Positions 49,807 to 58,516 of a DNA stretch of 64,000 nucleotides are shown here, piece after piece. Source of the DNA: Phaeospirillum sp. (lineage in GTDB: Bacteria; Pseudomonadota; Alphaproteobacteria; Rhodospirillales; Magnetospirillaceae); assembly GCA_030651575.1 (NCBI GenBank), contig JAUSFB010000032.1, positions 458,001 through 522,000 of the forward strand. Direction: 5' to 3'. The position numbers were made by a program, and so were the translations under genes. Under the pieces are notes generated by a model. The model did no database searches and was not told the origin of the DNA. It worked only from the letters and a program-made list of their open reading frames with translations. The number at the start of each line of letters is the position of its first letter. The first letter of the stretch is position 1.

Positions 49807-50110
49807 ATCGTCACTCCTTGCCGAGGGAGAGTTCAGCGACCTGCCGCCGCGCCGAATCCCAGGCCGCAAGCGCGCAGGTCCTAACACTTATGTTTGGATT
49901 GGATTTGGCAAATACAGGGGGGGAGGCCAAAGATTTCCGCATGGAAGCCATCGCGCATGCAAAGGCGATGCGGACAGAACCGCATCGGGGCTCCGAGATG
50001 GCGATAGGAAATTCGGAGGACCACATGGTGTCATCCTTCGCGCCGGCTTCCATTGACTGCGATTATAGGCGAACAGTCCTTAAGAAAATACTGTGAACCG
50101 GATTCAGCCA
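49807..50110. other. Intergenic region, no supported gene
   Basis: Short overlapping frames on both strands lack ribosome sites and family likeness. It should carry the promoter for prkA (minus). A G8-run at 49918-49925 and an AT-leaning stretch near 49885-49915 are the only notable features. Confidence 0.5.
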
Positions 50111-50116
50111 AATAGA

Positions 50117-50149
50117 AAGGCCATCCCAGGCTACGCCCAGGATGGCCTT
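50117..50149 (-). terminator. Terminator of the acetoacetyl-CoA reductase-like gene
   Basis: AAGGCCATCC (50117-50126) pairs exactly with 50140-50149 around a 13-base loop. The minus strand continues with TTTCTATTTGG, giving a T-rich tail downstream of the gene at 50188-50895. Confidence 0.8.
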
Positions 50150-50187
50150 CGATCATGGCGGGAATATGGTCGGGGTTGAATAATCGG

Positions 50188-50895
50188 CTAGATATACTGA
50201 CCCGAATCCACCTTGATCACCTCGCCGGTGATGCAACGCGCCGCATCCGACAGCAAGAACAGCACCGCGTTGGCGATGTCGCTGGTATCGGGAAGAATGT
50301 TCAGCGCCGCCTCGGCCAGAGCCTTGTCGCGGAACTGCTGGTCCAGCTTCAGAGTCATTTCGGTCAGCACCATGCCGGGCGCCACCGCGTTGCAGGTCAC
50401 GCCCTTGCCGCCCAGCTCCTTGGCCGCGCTTTTGGTCAGGCCGACCATGCCGGCCTTGGAAGCGGCGTAGTTGCCCTGCCCCACCTTGCCGCGCAGGCCG
50501 TTGATGGAGATCATGTTGACGATACGCCCGACCCCCGCCTGAACCATGCCGGGACCGGCGGCGCGGATGGTGTGGAAGGCGCTGGTCAGATTGACGTCGA
50601 TCACCGAGCGCCACTCGTCGTCGCTCATGCGCAGCAATGTGCGATCGCGGGTGATGCCGGCATTGTTGACCAACAGATGCACCGGCTTGCCGATGGCGGC
50701 AAAGGCGGCGTTGACGCTGGCCGAGTCGGAAACGTCAACCGCATGGGCGGTCATGCCCGACGGCAAGGCCCCGATCTCGCGGTCAAAGACGTGAACCTCG
50801 GCGCCACCCGCCGCCAGACCTTCGGCGATGGTAAGCCCGATCCCGCGCATGCCGCCGGTAACCACCGCTACCCTACCTGGAAATTCCCACTTCAT
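50188..50895 (-). CDS. Short-chain dehydrogenase, acetoacetyl-CoA reductase/FabG-like
   Basis: 235 residues. NADP(H) motif T-G-G-M-R-G-I-G at residues 13-20, N-N-A-G near residue 77, and the catalytic triad S130, Y143 and K147 (Y-A-A-S-K). The segment I-S-I-N-G-L-R-G-K-V-G-Q-G-N-Y-A-A-S-K is highly typical of PhaB and FabG. It probably reduces a 3-oxoacyl-CoA or 3-oxoacyl-ACP. No phaA/phaC genes are adjacent, so PhaB, FabG or an aromatic-pathway 3-hydroxyacyl dehydrogenase are all possible. The start ATG is preceded by GAGGGGG. It is divergent from the GNAT gene and has its own terminator. Confidence 0.87.
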   Translation of the reverse strand: MKWEFPGRVAVVTGGMRGIGLTIAEGLAAGGAEVHVFDREIGALPSGMTAHAVDVSDSASVNAAFAAIGKPVHLLVNNAGITRDRTLLRMSDDEWRSVIDVNLTSAFHTIRAAGPGMVQAGVGRIVNMISINGLRGKVGQGNYAASKAGMVGLTKSAAKELGGKGVTCNAVAPGMVLTEMTLKLDQQFRDKALAEAALNILPDTSDIANAVLFLLSDAARCITGEVIKVDSGQYI

Positions 50896-51050
50896 ACCAA
50901 CCCCCTCTTGACCTGCTGGCTCATTTCGGTATTATCGTACCGAATTATTCATTTAACAGGGTACCGTCCACCCAGGGGCGCCGTCAAGTGTCGGCACCTC
51001 GAACACGCAAAAGGGAACGGACCCAAGAGCCTGGGAGGTTCGCGAGTTCC

Positions 51051-52031
51051 ATGAGCACCACAATCCGCGACATCGTAAGTGCCGATCTCGAACGGGTGAT
51101 CGAACTTGATCGCCGCCTCACCGGGGCGCCGCGCCGCAATTATCACGAAAAACGGATGGCAGCCGCCACCGCCGAGCCCGCCAGCTTCGTGACCATCGCG
51201 GCCGCCGACGGCCCGGTTCTCAAGGGTTACGCCTTCGCTCACATCCTGGATGGCGAGTTCGGCGGTACCGGCCCGGTCGGCGTGGTCGAGACCATCGGCG
51301 TCGATCCCGACCAACGTGGCAACGGCCTTGGCCGCAAGCTGATGGCCGCGGTCGAGGACGCCATGCGCGCCCGTGGCGTCCGCGAGTTGGTCACTCAGGC
51401 CAACTGGACCGAGCACGGCATCACCCGCTTCTTCCAGTCGGCCGGCTTCGAGCTGGCGCCCGGTCTGGTGCTGGAGCGCTCCACCGGCGACACCGCCGCT
51501 TTCGACGCCCCGCTGGCCCAGCAGGTGCGCGACAGCGACGAAGTGGACCTGTCCGATCCGTCCGGCGACGATTTCGCGGCGCTGTCGCGGGACCGCATCC
51601 CGGTACGCTCGCTGACCGAAGCCGACTTCCCCTTCATCGTGTCCATCGACCGCAAGGTCATGCGCCGCGACCGTTCCAGCTACTACAAGCGCAAGATCTC
51701 CGAGGTCACCAAGGAATCCGGCGTGCGTGTGTCCCTGGTGGCGGAAATCGACGCTCAGTTCGCCGGCTTCGTCATGGCCCGCACTGAATACGGCGAGTTC
51801 GGCCGCGCCCAGACCATCGCCATTCTGGACACGATCGGCGTCGACCCCGCCTATGGCCGCCACAATGTCGGTCGCGCCCTGATGAGCCAGTTGCTCACCA
51901 ACCTGTCGTCGCTGGGTGTCGAGAAGGTCCAGACCCAGGTGGCCTGGAACAGCTTCGAGCTGCTTCAGTTCCTGGCTCGCTGCGGCTTTGCCCCGTCACA
52001 GCGCCTCAGCTTCTGGCGTCGCCTCGGCTGA
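51051..52031 (+). CDS. Tandem GNAT N-acetyltransferase
   Basis: 326 residues with two GNAT domains (about 1-150 and 181-326). Both begin with the strand/helix R-D-I-V-S-A-D-L / R-S-L-T-E-A-D-F and keep the I-G-V-D-P motif A strand. The acetyl-CoA loop of domain 1 is canonical (DQRGNGLGRKL near residue 86), while domain 2 has G-R-H-N-V-G, with Asn replacing the central Gly, so it may be inactive. The halves look like an internal duplication. The substrate could be an amine, an aminoglycoside-like molecule or a protein N-terminus. The ATG at 51051 has GGGAGG about 12 bases upstream, and a start further upstream at 50988 cannot be excluded. Confidence 0.85.
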   Translation: MSTTIRDIVSADLERVIELDRRLTGAPRRNYHEKRMAAATAEPASFVTIAAADGPVLKGYAFAHILDGEFGGTGPVGVVETIGVDPDQRGNGLGRKLMAAVEDAMRARGVRELVTQANWTEHGITRFFQSAGFELAPGLVLERSTGDTAAFDAPLAQQVRDSDEVDLSDPSGDDFAALSRDRIPVRSLTEADFPFIVSIDRKVMRRDRSSYYKRKISEVTKESGVRVSLVAEIDAQFAGFVMARTEYGEFGRAQTIAILDTIGVDPAYGRHNVGRALMSQLLTNLSSLGVEKVQTQVAWNSFELLQFLARCGFAPSQRLSFWRRLG

Positions 52032-52078
52032 CCTATAGCAGGTCGTCGGTCCCCCCCCTTTCCTGACGACCCGCATAT

Positions 52079-52117
52079 GGGGTCGGAGATCGCAAGGTCT
52101 CCGGCCCCACCCCTTTT
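52079..52117 (+). terminator. Probable terminator after the GNAT gene
   Basis: An 11-base stem (GGGGTCGGAGA, 52079-52089, with 52098-52108, one G-T-type mismatch) with an eight-base loop is followed by ACCCC and TTTT at 52114-52117. Confidence 0.65.
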
Positions 52118-52251
52118 GGCGCCCTATATCTAATGCATGAGACACCCCGACATCGGTACTTCCCGAAAGATTGGCCTCGGGCTACTCTACCCCGGAAGAT
52201 GGTGGATACTCCGGCCACGGGGTCGGCGATCCAGCCCTGGGAGTAAGACCC

Positions 52252-52515
52252 ATGAAGTATTTCGTAGCCGCGTTTCTTGTCGGTTTGACCGCCCTGGCCC
52301 CCATCGCCGCCCGTGCCGACGCCGACGACATGAAGTGGGTCACCAAGTGTCTGAAGGATAATTCCGACGCCAAGGTCGCCATCGAGGTCGTCACCAAGTA
52401 CTGCACCTGCATGAACGACAAGATGGATTCCAACGAGACCAAATCCATCAGCGCCTGGGAAAAGACCCATCCGACCGAGATGAAAGCCTGCGAAAAGGAA
52501 GCCGGCTGGAAGTAA
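52252..52515 (+). CDS. Small exported Cys-containing protein
   Basis: 87 residues from the ATG at 52252, with GGGAG upstream. A Sec signal peptide covers residues 1-22 (MKYFVAAFLVGLTALAPIAARA, cleaved near A-R-A-D). The mature 65 residues are charged, and four cysteines (K-C-L near residue 31, K-Y-C-T-C near residue 47, and K-A-C-E near the end) could form two disulfides. It ends in a Lys/Glu-rich helix. No known family is recognised; likely periplasmic. It is a single gene between the GNAT gene and lysR, with a hairpin after its stop. Confidence 0.78.
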   Translation: MKYFVAAFLVGLTALAPIAARADADDMKWVTKCLKDNSDAKVAIEVVTKYCTCMNDKMDSNETKSISAWEKTHPTEMKACEKEAGWK

Positions 52516-52542
52516 TTCCCCCCACGGCAACCCTATGAAACC

Positions 52543-52577
52543 CGGGGAGTGAGCCGCAAGGTCCGCTCCCCGATTTC
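52543..52577 (+). terminator. Weak hairpin after the exported protein gene
   Basis: CGGGGAG (52543-52549) pairs with CTCCCCG (52566-52572) around a 16-base loop, followed by ATTTC. The stem is short, so assignment as a terminator is tentative. Confidence 0.45.
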
Positions 52578-52651
52578 ATATTCGGAGCAACCTCCCCCCT
52601 TCGCGGACATATGGGCTCCCCAACAGCGATATCGATTTGTTATACTGAGTC

Positions 52652-53566
52652 ATGGATCTCCGCCAACTCAGATACTTTCTCGGCATCGTCGAACATGGCT
52701 CGCTGACCCGCGCGGCCGAGGCGCTGCATGTGGCGCAGCCGGCGCTCAGCCTGCACCTGCGCCGGTTGGAGGAGGAATTCGGCTGCCCGCTGGTTCACCG
52801 GACCGCCCGTGGCGTAATCCCCACCGAAAGCGGCCACCGGCTGGCCATCCGGGCGGCAGCCCTGGTCGAGCAGATGTCCGGCCTGCGCGATGAAATCCGC
52901 GGGCTGGAAGCGGCGCCAAGCGGCCCCGCCGTGATCGGAATTCCCACCTCTTTGGGTCCGGTCCTGACGGTGCCGCTGGCACTGGAGGTCCGAAGCCGCT
53001 TTCCCTCGGTCCACCTGCGGGTGGTGGAAGGGCTCTCCGGCCATATGCTGGAATGGGTTTTGTCGGGACAGGTCGATATGGCCCTGGTGTTCGGGGCCGA
53101 ACATCCCCCCGGCCTCGCCACCCGCTTCGTGGCCCGCGAGCGCCTGGGACTGGTGGCGGCCCGAGGGTCCACCATCGCCGAGGGACGCGACCGGATCGAC
53201 CTCGCCACCGTTCTCGGCCTGCCGCTGATTCTTCCCGGCCGCCCCCACGGCGTCCGCGCCGAGGTCGAGCGCGCCGCCCATGCCCTGCGATCGAACCTCG
53301 ACGTGGTGATGGAAATCGACGCCCTGGAGCAGATCAAGGCGCTGGTCGCCGAGAAAGCCGGCTACTCCGTCCTGTCCGAACGCTATGCCCACTTTGGCTC
53401 CGAGGCGGCCAAGCTGGTCTGCATCCCCATCGTCGATCCCGAAATCGAGCGCGTCATCTCGCTGGCGCACGCATCAGACCGCCCCCTGACCATCGCGGCC
53501 AAGGCGGTCCAGGGTATCGCCCTCGACCACCTCAACCGGCTGACCAAGAATGGCCGGTGGATATGA
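52652..53566 (+). CDS. LysR-family transcriptional regulator
   Basis: 304 residues. The N-terminal winged helix is canonical: MDLRQLRYFLGIVEHGSLTRAAEALHVAQPALSLHLRRLEEE in residues 1-42, with T-P/A-x-G-H after it. The effector domain (about residues 90-300) follows the CbnR/Nac pattern (G-L-S-G-H-M-L-E-W-V-L-S-G-Q-V-D-M-A-L-V near residue 127). It is directly upstream of and in the same direction as iorA, rather than divergent as most LysR genes are. The 176-base gap to iorA could carry the binding sites, so control of iorAB by an aromatic amino acid or aryl acid is a sensible but untested guess. Confidence 0.9.
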   Translation: MDLRQLRYFLGIVEHGSLTRAAEALHVAQPALSLHLRRLEEEFGCPLVHRTARGVIPTESGHRLAIRAAALVEQMSGLRDEIRGLEAAPSGPAVIGIPTSLGPVLTVPLALEVRSRFPSVHLRVVEGLSGHMLEWVLSGQVDMALVFGAEHPPGLATRFVARERLGLVAARGSTIAEGRDRIDLATVLGLPLILPGRPHGVRAEVERAAHALRSNLDVVMEIDALEQIKALVAEKAGYSVLSERYAHFGSEAAKLVCIPIVDPEIERVISLAHASDRPLTIAAKAVQGIALDHLNRLTKNGRWI

Positions 53567-53742
53567 TACAAGATTTCATAAACTGCGGATCGCTTGGTAA
53601 TATAATGATGGACCTGACTTGCGCATTCCGCTTCCGATTCGCCCAAGGACGATGGTAGCTTCTTTCGCTTCCGCCGGAACAACAGGGCCAAACCCGACGA
53701 CCGCTGGAAGTCTTGTCGAGAGTGTGAGGTGAGGAGCTTTCC

Positions 53743-55611
53743 ATGTCTGCTGCCGTTCAGGCGAAGCCACAGTCACGTCTTCTGTTGTCGGGTAATGACG
53801 CCATCGCGCGCGGCGCGTGGGAGGCCGGCGTCAAGATCGCCACGGCCTATCCCGGCACGCCGTCCACCGAAATGCTGGAAAGCCTCTCCCTCTACCCGGA
53901 TCTGTATGCCGAGTGGTCGGTGAATGAAAAGGTCGCGCTCGAAGTCGCCATCGGCGGCTCCATGTCGGGGGCGCGGTCGTTCTGCGCCATGAAGCATGTG
54001 GGCCTCAACGTCGCGTCGGACGCCTTCATGACCGTCACCGTCGCCGGCGTGGTCGGCGGACTGGTAATCGCGGTGGCCGACGATGTGGGCATGAGTTCCT
54101 CGCAAAACGAGCAGGACTCCCGCTTCTGGGGTCGTTTCGCCCATGTTCCCGTGCTGGAGCCGGCGGATTCCCAGGAAGCCTACGAGATGGTGAAATACGC
54201 CTTCGAGCTGTCGGAGACCTATAACACCCCGGTGATTTTGCGCCTGACCACCCGCGTCTGCCACGTCAAGGCGGTGGTGCAAGTCGGCGAGCGCAGCCCG
54301 ATCGAGATCACCGGCTTCAAGTCCGATTCCAGCCGCTGGGTGATGACTCCCGGCAACGCCAAGGGTCGCCTGCCGGCCCAGATCGCCCGCGAGGGCAAGC
54401 TGCGGACCCTGGCAGAATCCTCGCCCCTGAACTTCCTGGACCCCGGCTCGGATCGCCGCGTCGGCTTTGTCGCCTCGGGTCCGTCCTACATGCATGTGCG
54501 CGAAAGCTTCCCCGACGCGCCGGTGCTGAAGCTGGGCTTCACCTATCCAGTGCCGGTGGCGCTGGTGGAACAACTGGCGGCGCAGGTTGATCATGTGGTG
54601 GTGGTCGAAGAAACTGAGCCGCTGATGGAACATGACCTGAAGGCCGCCGGCCTCGGCCAGATCCACGGCAAGGATCTGCTGCCCCGCCTGGGCGAGCTTA
54701 CCCCCAATATCCTGATCCCGGCGATCAAGGGCTTCCTCGGCGATCCCATCCCGCCCACCACCACCTACCCCAAGTTCGAGCCGTTCCCCCGCCCGCCGAC
54801 CATGTGCGCCGCCTGCCCCCATATGGGCATCTACTACTCGCTGGCCCGCATGCGCAAAAAGGTGCAGATTTCCGGCGATATCGGCTGCTACACCCTGGGT
54901 GCCGGCCATCCCTGGAACGCGCTGGACACCACCATCTCCATGGGCGCCTCCATGGGCATCGCCCTGGGCATGGACAAGGCGCGCTCGGAAGAAACCAAGG
55001 ACAAGGCCGTGGTCGCCGTCATCGGCGACTCCACCTTCCTGCACATGGGCATGCAGGGCCTGCTGGACATCGTCTATAATCGCGGCAACGTCACCGTCTT
55101 GCTGCTGGACAACCGCACCACCGGCATGACCGGCGGCCAGAACCATGCCGGCACCGGCAAGGGGCTCAGGGGCGACGACACCCCCCGGGTCGATTTCGCC
55201 AAGCTGGTCGAGGCGCTGGGGGTGCCGTCCGAACGCATCCGCAAGATCGACCCCTACCAGTTGCCGGTCGTGTTCAAGACCATCAAGCAGGAGACCGAGA
55301 CTCCGGGCGTGTCGGTGATCATCACCGACCAGCCCTGCGTCCTGTCCGAGTTCTACGTCAAGATCAAGCCCTACAAGGTGATCGACGACGACTGCACCGG
55401 CTGCGGCAACTGTATCAATGTCGGCTGCCCCGCCATCACCGTGCGTAAGTCGGAGACCAAGACCCGCCCCGACGGCAAGATCAACGAGCTGAAGTTCACC
55501 ACCATCGACACCGCCATGTGCACCGGCTGCCATATGTGCGTCGAATCGTGCGGACCCAAGGCCATCGTACAGATCCAGCGGGCAGCGGCGACCCCTGGGG
55601 AGCAGATATAA
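53743..55611 (+). CDS. iorA: Indolepyruvate ferredoxin oxidoreductase alpha subunit
   Basis: 622 residues. Features in order: the alpha N-terminal half with Y-P-G-T-P-S-T-E near residue 37 and S-V-N-E-K-V-A-L-E-V-A near residue 59; the TPP half with M-C-A-A-C-P-H-M-G near residue 355, G-D-I-G-C-Y-T-L-G and I-G-D-S-T-F-L-H-M-G (GDS...D-N-R-T-T-G-M-T-G-G); and the C-terminal ferredoxin with CTGCGNCINVGCP and CTGCHMCVESCGPKA, two [4Fe-4S] clusters. It converts indolepyruvate, phenylpyruvate or hydroxyphenylpyruvate plus CoA to the aryl acetyl-CoA with reduced ferredoxin. The stop overlaps the iorB start (TAATG). Confidence 0.95.
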   Translation: MSAAVQAKPQSRLLLSGNDAIARGAWEAGVKIATAYPGTPSTEMLESLSLYPDLYAEWSVNEKVALEVAIGGSMSGARSFCAMKHVGLNVASDAFMTVTVAGVVGGLVIAVADDVGMSSSQNEQDSRFWGRFAHVPVLEPADSQEAYEMVKYAFELSETYNTPVILRLTTRVCHVKAVVQVGERSPIEITGFKSDSSRWVMTPGNAKGRLPAQIAREGKLRTLAESSPLNFLDPGSDRRVGFVASGPSYMHVRESFPDAPVLKLGFTYPVPVALVEQLAAQVDHVVVVEETEPLMEHDLKAAGLGQIHGKDLLPRLGELTPNILIPAIKGFLGDPIPPTTTYPKFEPFPRPPTMCAACPHMGIYYSLARMRKKVQISGDIGCYTLGAGHPWNALDTTISMGASMGIALGMDKARSEETKDKAVVAVIGDSTFLHMGMQGLLDIVYNRGNVTVLLLDNRTTGMTGGQNHAGTGKGLRGDDTPRVDFAKLVEALGVPSERIRKIDPYQLPVVFKTIKQETETPGVSVIITDQPCVLSEFYVKIKPYKVIDDDCTGCGNCINVGCPAITVRKSETKTRPDGKINELKFTTIDTAMCTGCHMCVESCGPKAIVQIQRAAATPGEQI

Positions 55612-56243
55612 TGAGCGATATCATTACCAATATCCTGGTCTGCGGCACCGGCGGCCAAGGCGTCATGACCGCCGCCGAAATCCTGGCCCAGACCGCCATC
55701 ACCAAGGGCTTCGACTGCAAGAAGTCCGAGGTTGCCGGCATGGCCCAGCGGGGTGGCGTCGTCACCAGCCACGTCCGTTTCGGAAAGCGGGTCTGGTCGC
55801 CGGTCATCACGCCGGGCACCGCCGATATCCTGGTGGCGTTCGAGGTGGCCGAGGGCTCGCGCTGGGCCGACATGCTGCGCCCCGGCGGCATCGCCATGGT
55901 CAACACCATCCGCCTGGTTCCGCCGATCGTATCCATCGGGCTCTTCAAGTACCCGGATGATCCGGTGGCGCAAATGCGCGCCGCCGGCGTCACCGTTTAC
56001 GACTTCGACGCCGGCGCCCTCGCCCGCGACCTGGGCGACCTGAAACTGATCAACACCATCATGCTGGGGGCCATCGCCGACTTTCTGCCCTTCCCCGCGA
56101 CGGAACTGGAAGAACAGATCGTCGGACGGTTCCGCGAGCGCAAGCCGGCCATGGTGGAGGCCAATCGGCGCGCGTTCGAGGCTGGCCGAGCCGCCGCGCG
56201 GGCGCGGGCGGGGCAAGATCAACCCCTCGCAGCCACTTTATAA
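55611..56243 (+). CDS. iorB: Indolepyruvate ferredoxin oxidoreductase beta subunit
   Basis: 210 residues from the ATG at 55611, sharing one base with the iorA stop; the frame to 55518 is inside iorA. A gamma-domain fold: I-L-V-C-G-T-G-G-Q-G-V-M-T-A-A-E at residues 7-22 forms the CoA-binding loop, followed by K-K-S-E-V-A-G-M-A-Q-R-G-G-V-V-T-S-H-V-R, the IorB signature. It completes the IorAB complex. The C-terminal tail is Ala/Arg-rich. Together with the upstream LysR, this is a self-contained locus feeding the phenylacetyl-CoA pathway. The next gene is a response regulator 85 bases on. Confidence 0.94.
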   Translation: MSDIITNILVCGTGGQGVMTAAEILAQTAITKGFDCKKSEVAGMAQRGGVVTSHVRFGKRVWSPVITPGTADILVAFEVAEGSRWADMLRPGGIAMVNTIRLVPPIVSIGLFKYPDDPVAQMRAAGVTVYDFDAGALARDLGDLKLINTIMLGAIADFLPFPATELEEQIVGRFRERKPAMVEANRRAFEAGRAAARARAGQDQPLAATL

Positions 56244-56328
56244 CACTTTTGGTCCCTTTGGCTTTCTCACCGTGTTCTGCTAAGTTCAATGGATCGGTGA
56301 GAAAGTCGCCCCTAAGGGAGAAGATCGG

Positions 56329-56739
56329 ATGCCAGCCGCGATTGATCTGGGTGGGCTCAAAGCCCTGGTGATCGATGATCAGGAATTCGTCCGCACCATC
56401 GTCAAGAAGATGCTCCAGCAGGTCGGCATCGGTACCGTGGTCGAGGCCCATGACGGCAATTCCGGTCTGGAAATGGCCGAACGCGAACTGCCCGACGTGG
56501 TGATCTGTGATGTGCAGATGCGCCCGGTGGATGGGTTCGGCTTCGTCAAGGCGTTGCGCGCCCTGCCCCATGGCCAGACTATGCCGGTGATCATGCTGAC
56601 CGCCCATACCGATGCCAGCACCGTCAGCCGCGCCAAGGAACTGAAGGTCGACGCCTTCCTGGCCAAGCCAGTCCTGCCGCCGGCCCTGCGGGAAAAGATC
56701 ATGGCGGTAATGAACGACCGCAGGGTCACCGCCGGCTGA
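56329..56739 (+). CDS. Single-domain response regulator (CheY-like)
   Basis: 136 residues, a receiver domain alone. The acidic pocket is D16-D17, the phosphoacceptor is D61 (V-V-I-C-D-V-Q-M), and the conserved Thr (T-A-H near residue 91) and K113 in L-A-K-P are present. There is no output domain, so it should act through protein contacts: a chemotaxis, phosphorelay or kinase-adaptor role. No kinase is adjacent. The ATG has GGGAGAAG eight bases upstream. It is a candidate partner for the orphan Cache histidine kinase at 9400 or for the FliM-like repeats of the cyclase, both speculative. Confidence 0.93.
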   Translation: MPAAIDLGGLKALVIDDQEFVRTIVKKMLQQVGIGTVVEAHDGNSGLEMAERELPDVVICDVQMRPVDGFGFVKALRALPHGQTMPVIMLTAHTDASTVSRAKELKVDAFLAKPVLPPALREKIMAVMNDRRVTAG

Positions 56740-56755
56740 AACGGCGGATCGCCCC

Positions 56756-57412
56756 CTATCCCGGCATCCCCCAGCGCCGCGCCGGAGCCTTGAACCGCGC
56801 CGCAAGGCCGCCCAGCTTGCCGCCAGCCATCAGACCTTCGACGCGCTCGCGCAGCTTGGGGATGTTCCTGACGTCATCAAGCCGGCGGCGCAGGAACGCC
56901 CAGCTGTCGGCGCTGTCCTCCGAAGCGTCATCCAGCCAGTACAGCAAGGTCGCCGAATAGACCGCGCCGAGGGTCGCGCGCTTGGTGTACCACGAGAAGT
57001 CGTGCGAGCGGTCGCCGATGACATGCCAGACCGCATCGGAAGTGCCCCAGGTCAGGCGCAGGGCCAGGGGCAGGTTCTGTGGCAGCGACAGCAGCGAAGT
57101 GGCGCGACGGATCGCCTCGCGGTGGTCGGCCCAACGTTCCAGCCGCAGGCGGATGGCCTGAAAGACCCGGATTCCAACCCCGGCGCCGTCATGGCCGCCG
57201 ACGGCGAAATCCTCGGCCATAGCGCGGTCGGCGAAGCCGACGAAGTGCGCCACGACCTCGGACGCGCCCCCCGGGAACAGACGGGCCGGCAGGGTGGGAT
57301 CAAGGTCCAGATCGCGGGCCGCCGCCGCCAAGGTCGCCCCGGACCAGCCATCGAAGGCGGCGTGGGGCAGCATCGCTTTTACCAGGGCGTCCTTCATCCG
57401 CAACGTCTCCAT
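56756..57412 (-). CDS. COQ9-family ubiquinone biosynthesis protein
   Basis: 218 residues, COQ9-type lipid-binding protein with a TetR-like fold. The N-terminal helix block (M-L-P-H-A-A-F-D-G-W-S near residue 14, a family hallmark), then L-A-A-A-A-R-D-L, and near residue 127 S-D-A-V-W-H-V-I-G-D-R-S-H-D-F-S-W-Y-T-K-R, the most conserved COQ9 segment. It supports demethoxyubiquinone hydroxylation in the ubiquinone pathway. It starts three bases after the def stop, so the two are cotranscribed. Typical of alphaproteobacteria. Confidence 0.92.
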   Translation of the reverse strand: METLRMKDALVKAMLPHAAFDGWSGATLAAAARDLDLDPTLPARLFPGGASEVVAHFVGFADRAMAEDFAVGGHDGAGVGIRVFQAIRLRLERWADHREAIRRATSLLSLPQNLPLALRLTWGTSDAVWHVIGDRSHDFSWYTKRATLGAVYSATLLYWLDDASEDSADSWAFLRRRLDDVRNIPKLRERVEGLMAGGKLGGLAARFKAPARRWGMPG

Positions 57413-57415
57413 CTT

Positions 57416-57958
57416 CTACTCTCCCTCATCGAACGCGTCGGAATCATTCATGGCCCGGCGGATCTCCTCGACGAATCCGAAACTCCCCAGGTCCGGCATA
57501 CGCATGGGGTACAGGAGTCCGTCCAGGTGATCGAACTCGTGCTGGACGACGCGGGCATGAAACCCCTCGGCCACCCGATCGATCGCTTTACCGTCACGCC
57601 CCAGCCCCCGGTAACGCAGCTTGGTAAAGCGCGGAACCGCCCCGGTCAGCCCCGGCAACGACAGACACCCTTCGTACGCGGTTTGAACGCCATCGTCGAG
57701 CGGCTCGATCTCGGGATTGATCAAAACCGTCAACGGCACCCCATCGCCCTGATTGCGAGCCGGCGGGACATAAAATATCACCAGCCGCAACGGCACATGC
57801 ACCTGCGGAGCGGCCAGGCCGGCTCCGCCGACGTCGATCATGGTTTCGATCATGTCGGCGATCAGCCGCTTGATCTCCGGAGCGGCGGGGTCCTCCACCA
57901 CCCCGGCCACGCCTTGCAAAACCGGGTTTCCCATGCGGGCAATCTTTAAAATCGACAT
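57416..57958 (-). CDS. def: Peptide deformylase
   Basis: 180 residues from the ATG at 57958. The three family motifs are intact: GAGLAAPQ (45-52), EGCLS (96-100, metal ligand C98) and HEFDH (140-144, metal ligands H140 and H144). It removes the formyl group from nascent N-termini on the ribosome. The frame reaches upstream to 58015 but without a better site. It is divergent from rpsU (126 bases apart) and precedes COQ9. Many alphaproteobacteria have more than one def-like gene; this one has no missing residue. Confidence 0.95.
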   Translation of the reverse strand: MSILKIARMGNPVLQGVAGVVEDPAAPEIKRLIADMIETMIDVGGAGLAAPQVHVPLRLVIFYVPPARNQGDGVPLTVLINPEIEPLDDGVQTAYEGCLSLPGLTGAVPRFTKLRYRGLGRDGKAIDRVAEGFHARVVQHEFDHLDGLLYPMRMPDLGSFGFVEEIRRAMNDSDAFDEGE

Positions 57959-58083
57959 CTGGACACCATTAATTATCCCTTGCCCCTTCACAAGTCCGGA
58001 ACCCTGTGCTATCAACCCACTTCCCGGACGGCAGGTATGCCGTGCGAAGGAGACTTTTCAGCCTAGAGGAGCGGTGGCGCAAC

Positions 58084-58287
58084 GTGCAAGTTCTCGTTCG
58101 TGACAACAATGTCGATCAGGCCCTGAAGGCGCTCAAGAAAAAGATGCAGCGTGAAGGGGTTTTCCGCGAGATGAAGCTTCGCCGTAATTACGAGAAGCCT
58201 TCTGAGCGCCGCGCCCGTGAGAAGGCGGAGGCCGTTCGTCGCGCCCGCAAGCTTGAGCGTAAGCGGCTCGAGCGCGAAGGCTTCTAA
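58084..58287 (+). CDS. rpsU: 30S ribosomal protein S21
   Basis: 67 residues from a GTG at 58084 with GAGGAG upstream. S21 core: [25 protein letters not shown] near residue 5, then [18 protein letters not shown] and a basic Arg/Lys tail. It helps the 30S subunit select mRNA at the anti-Shine-Dalgarno region. The start is unusual (GTG), and the frame continues upstream, but the family starts at this residue. Codon use is more biased than in the neighbours, as expected of a ribosomal gene. Confidence 0.96.
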   Translation: MQVLVRDNNVDQALKALKKKMQREGVFREMKLRRNYEKPSERRAREKAEAVRRARKLERKRLEREGF

Positions 58288-58300
58288 ACCAAGACGTTAT

Positions 58301-58333
58301 CCGGCTGGACAAAATCCGGCCGGAACAGTCTTT
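58301..58333 (+). terminator. Weak hairpin after rpsU
   Basis: CCGGCTGGA (58301-58309) pairs with TCCGGCCGG (58315-58323, one wobble) around CAAAA, followed by AACAGTCTTTCC. The T content after the stem is modest. Confidence 0.55.
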
Positions 58334-58516
58334 CCATTTGCCGCGCTGATCGGCGCCATGGCTTCCGCCGTGGCGTCTTTTGGCGTTCCGATATAGGGTC
58401 TTTGCCCTGTTGCCCCCCACTGCCTATGCCCGTATCTTGAATACGGGGATGGTTTCAGATGTCACGCAGACGCCCCCATGAATTCATTGGTTCGTCGGTA
58501 TCAGGGGGGCTTTGCA

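Noticed and set aside
49811-50096. Small ORFs on both strands in the gap upstream of prkA
   Set aside because: No ribosome sites, overlapping each other, no domain likeness.
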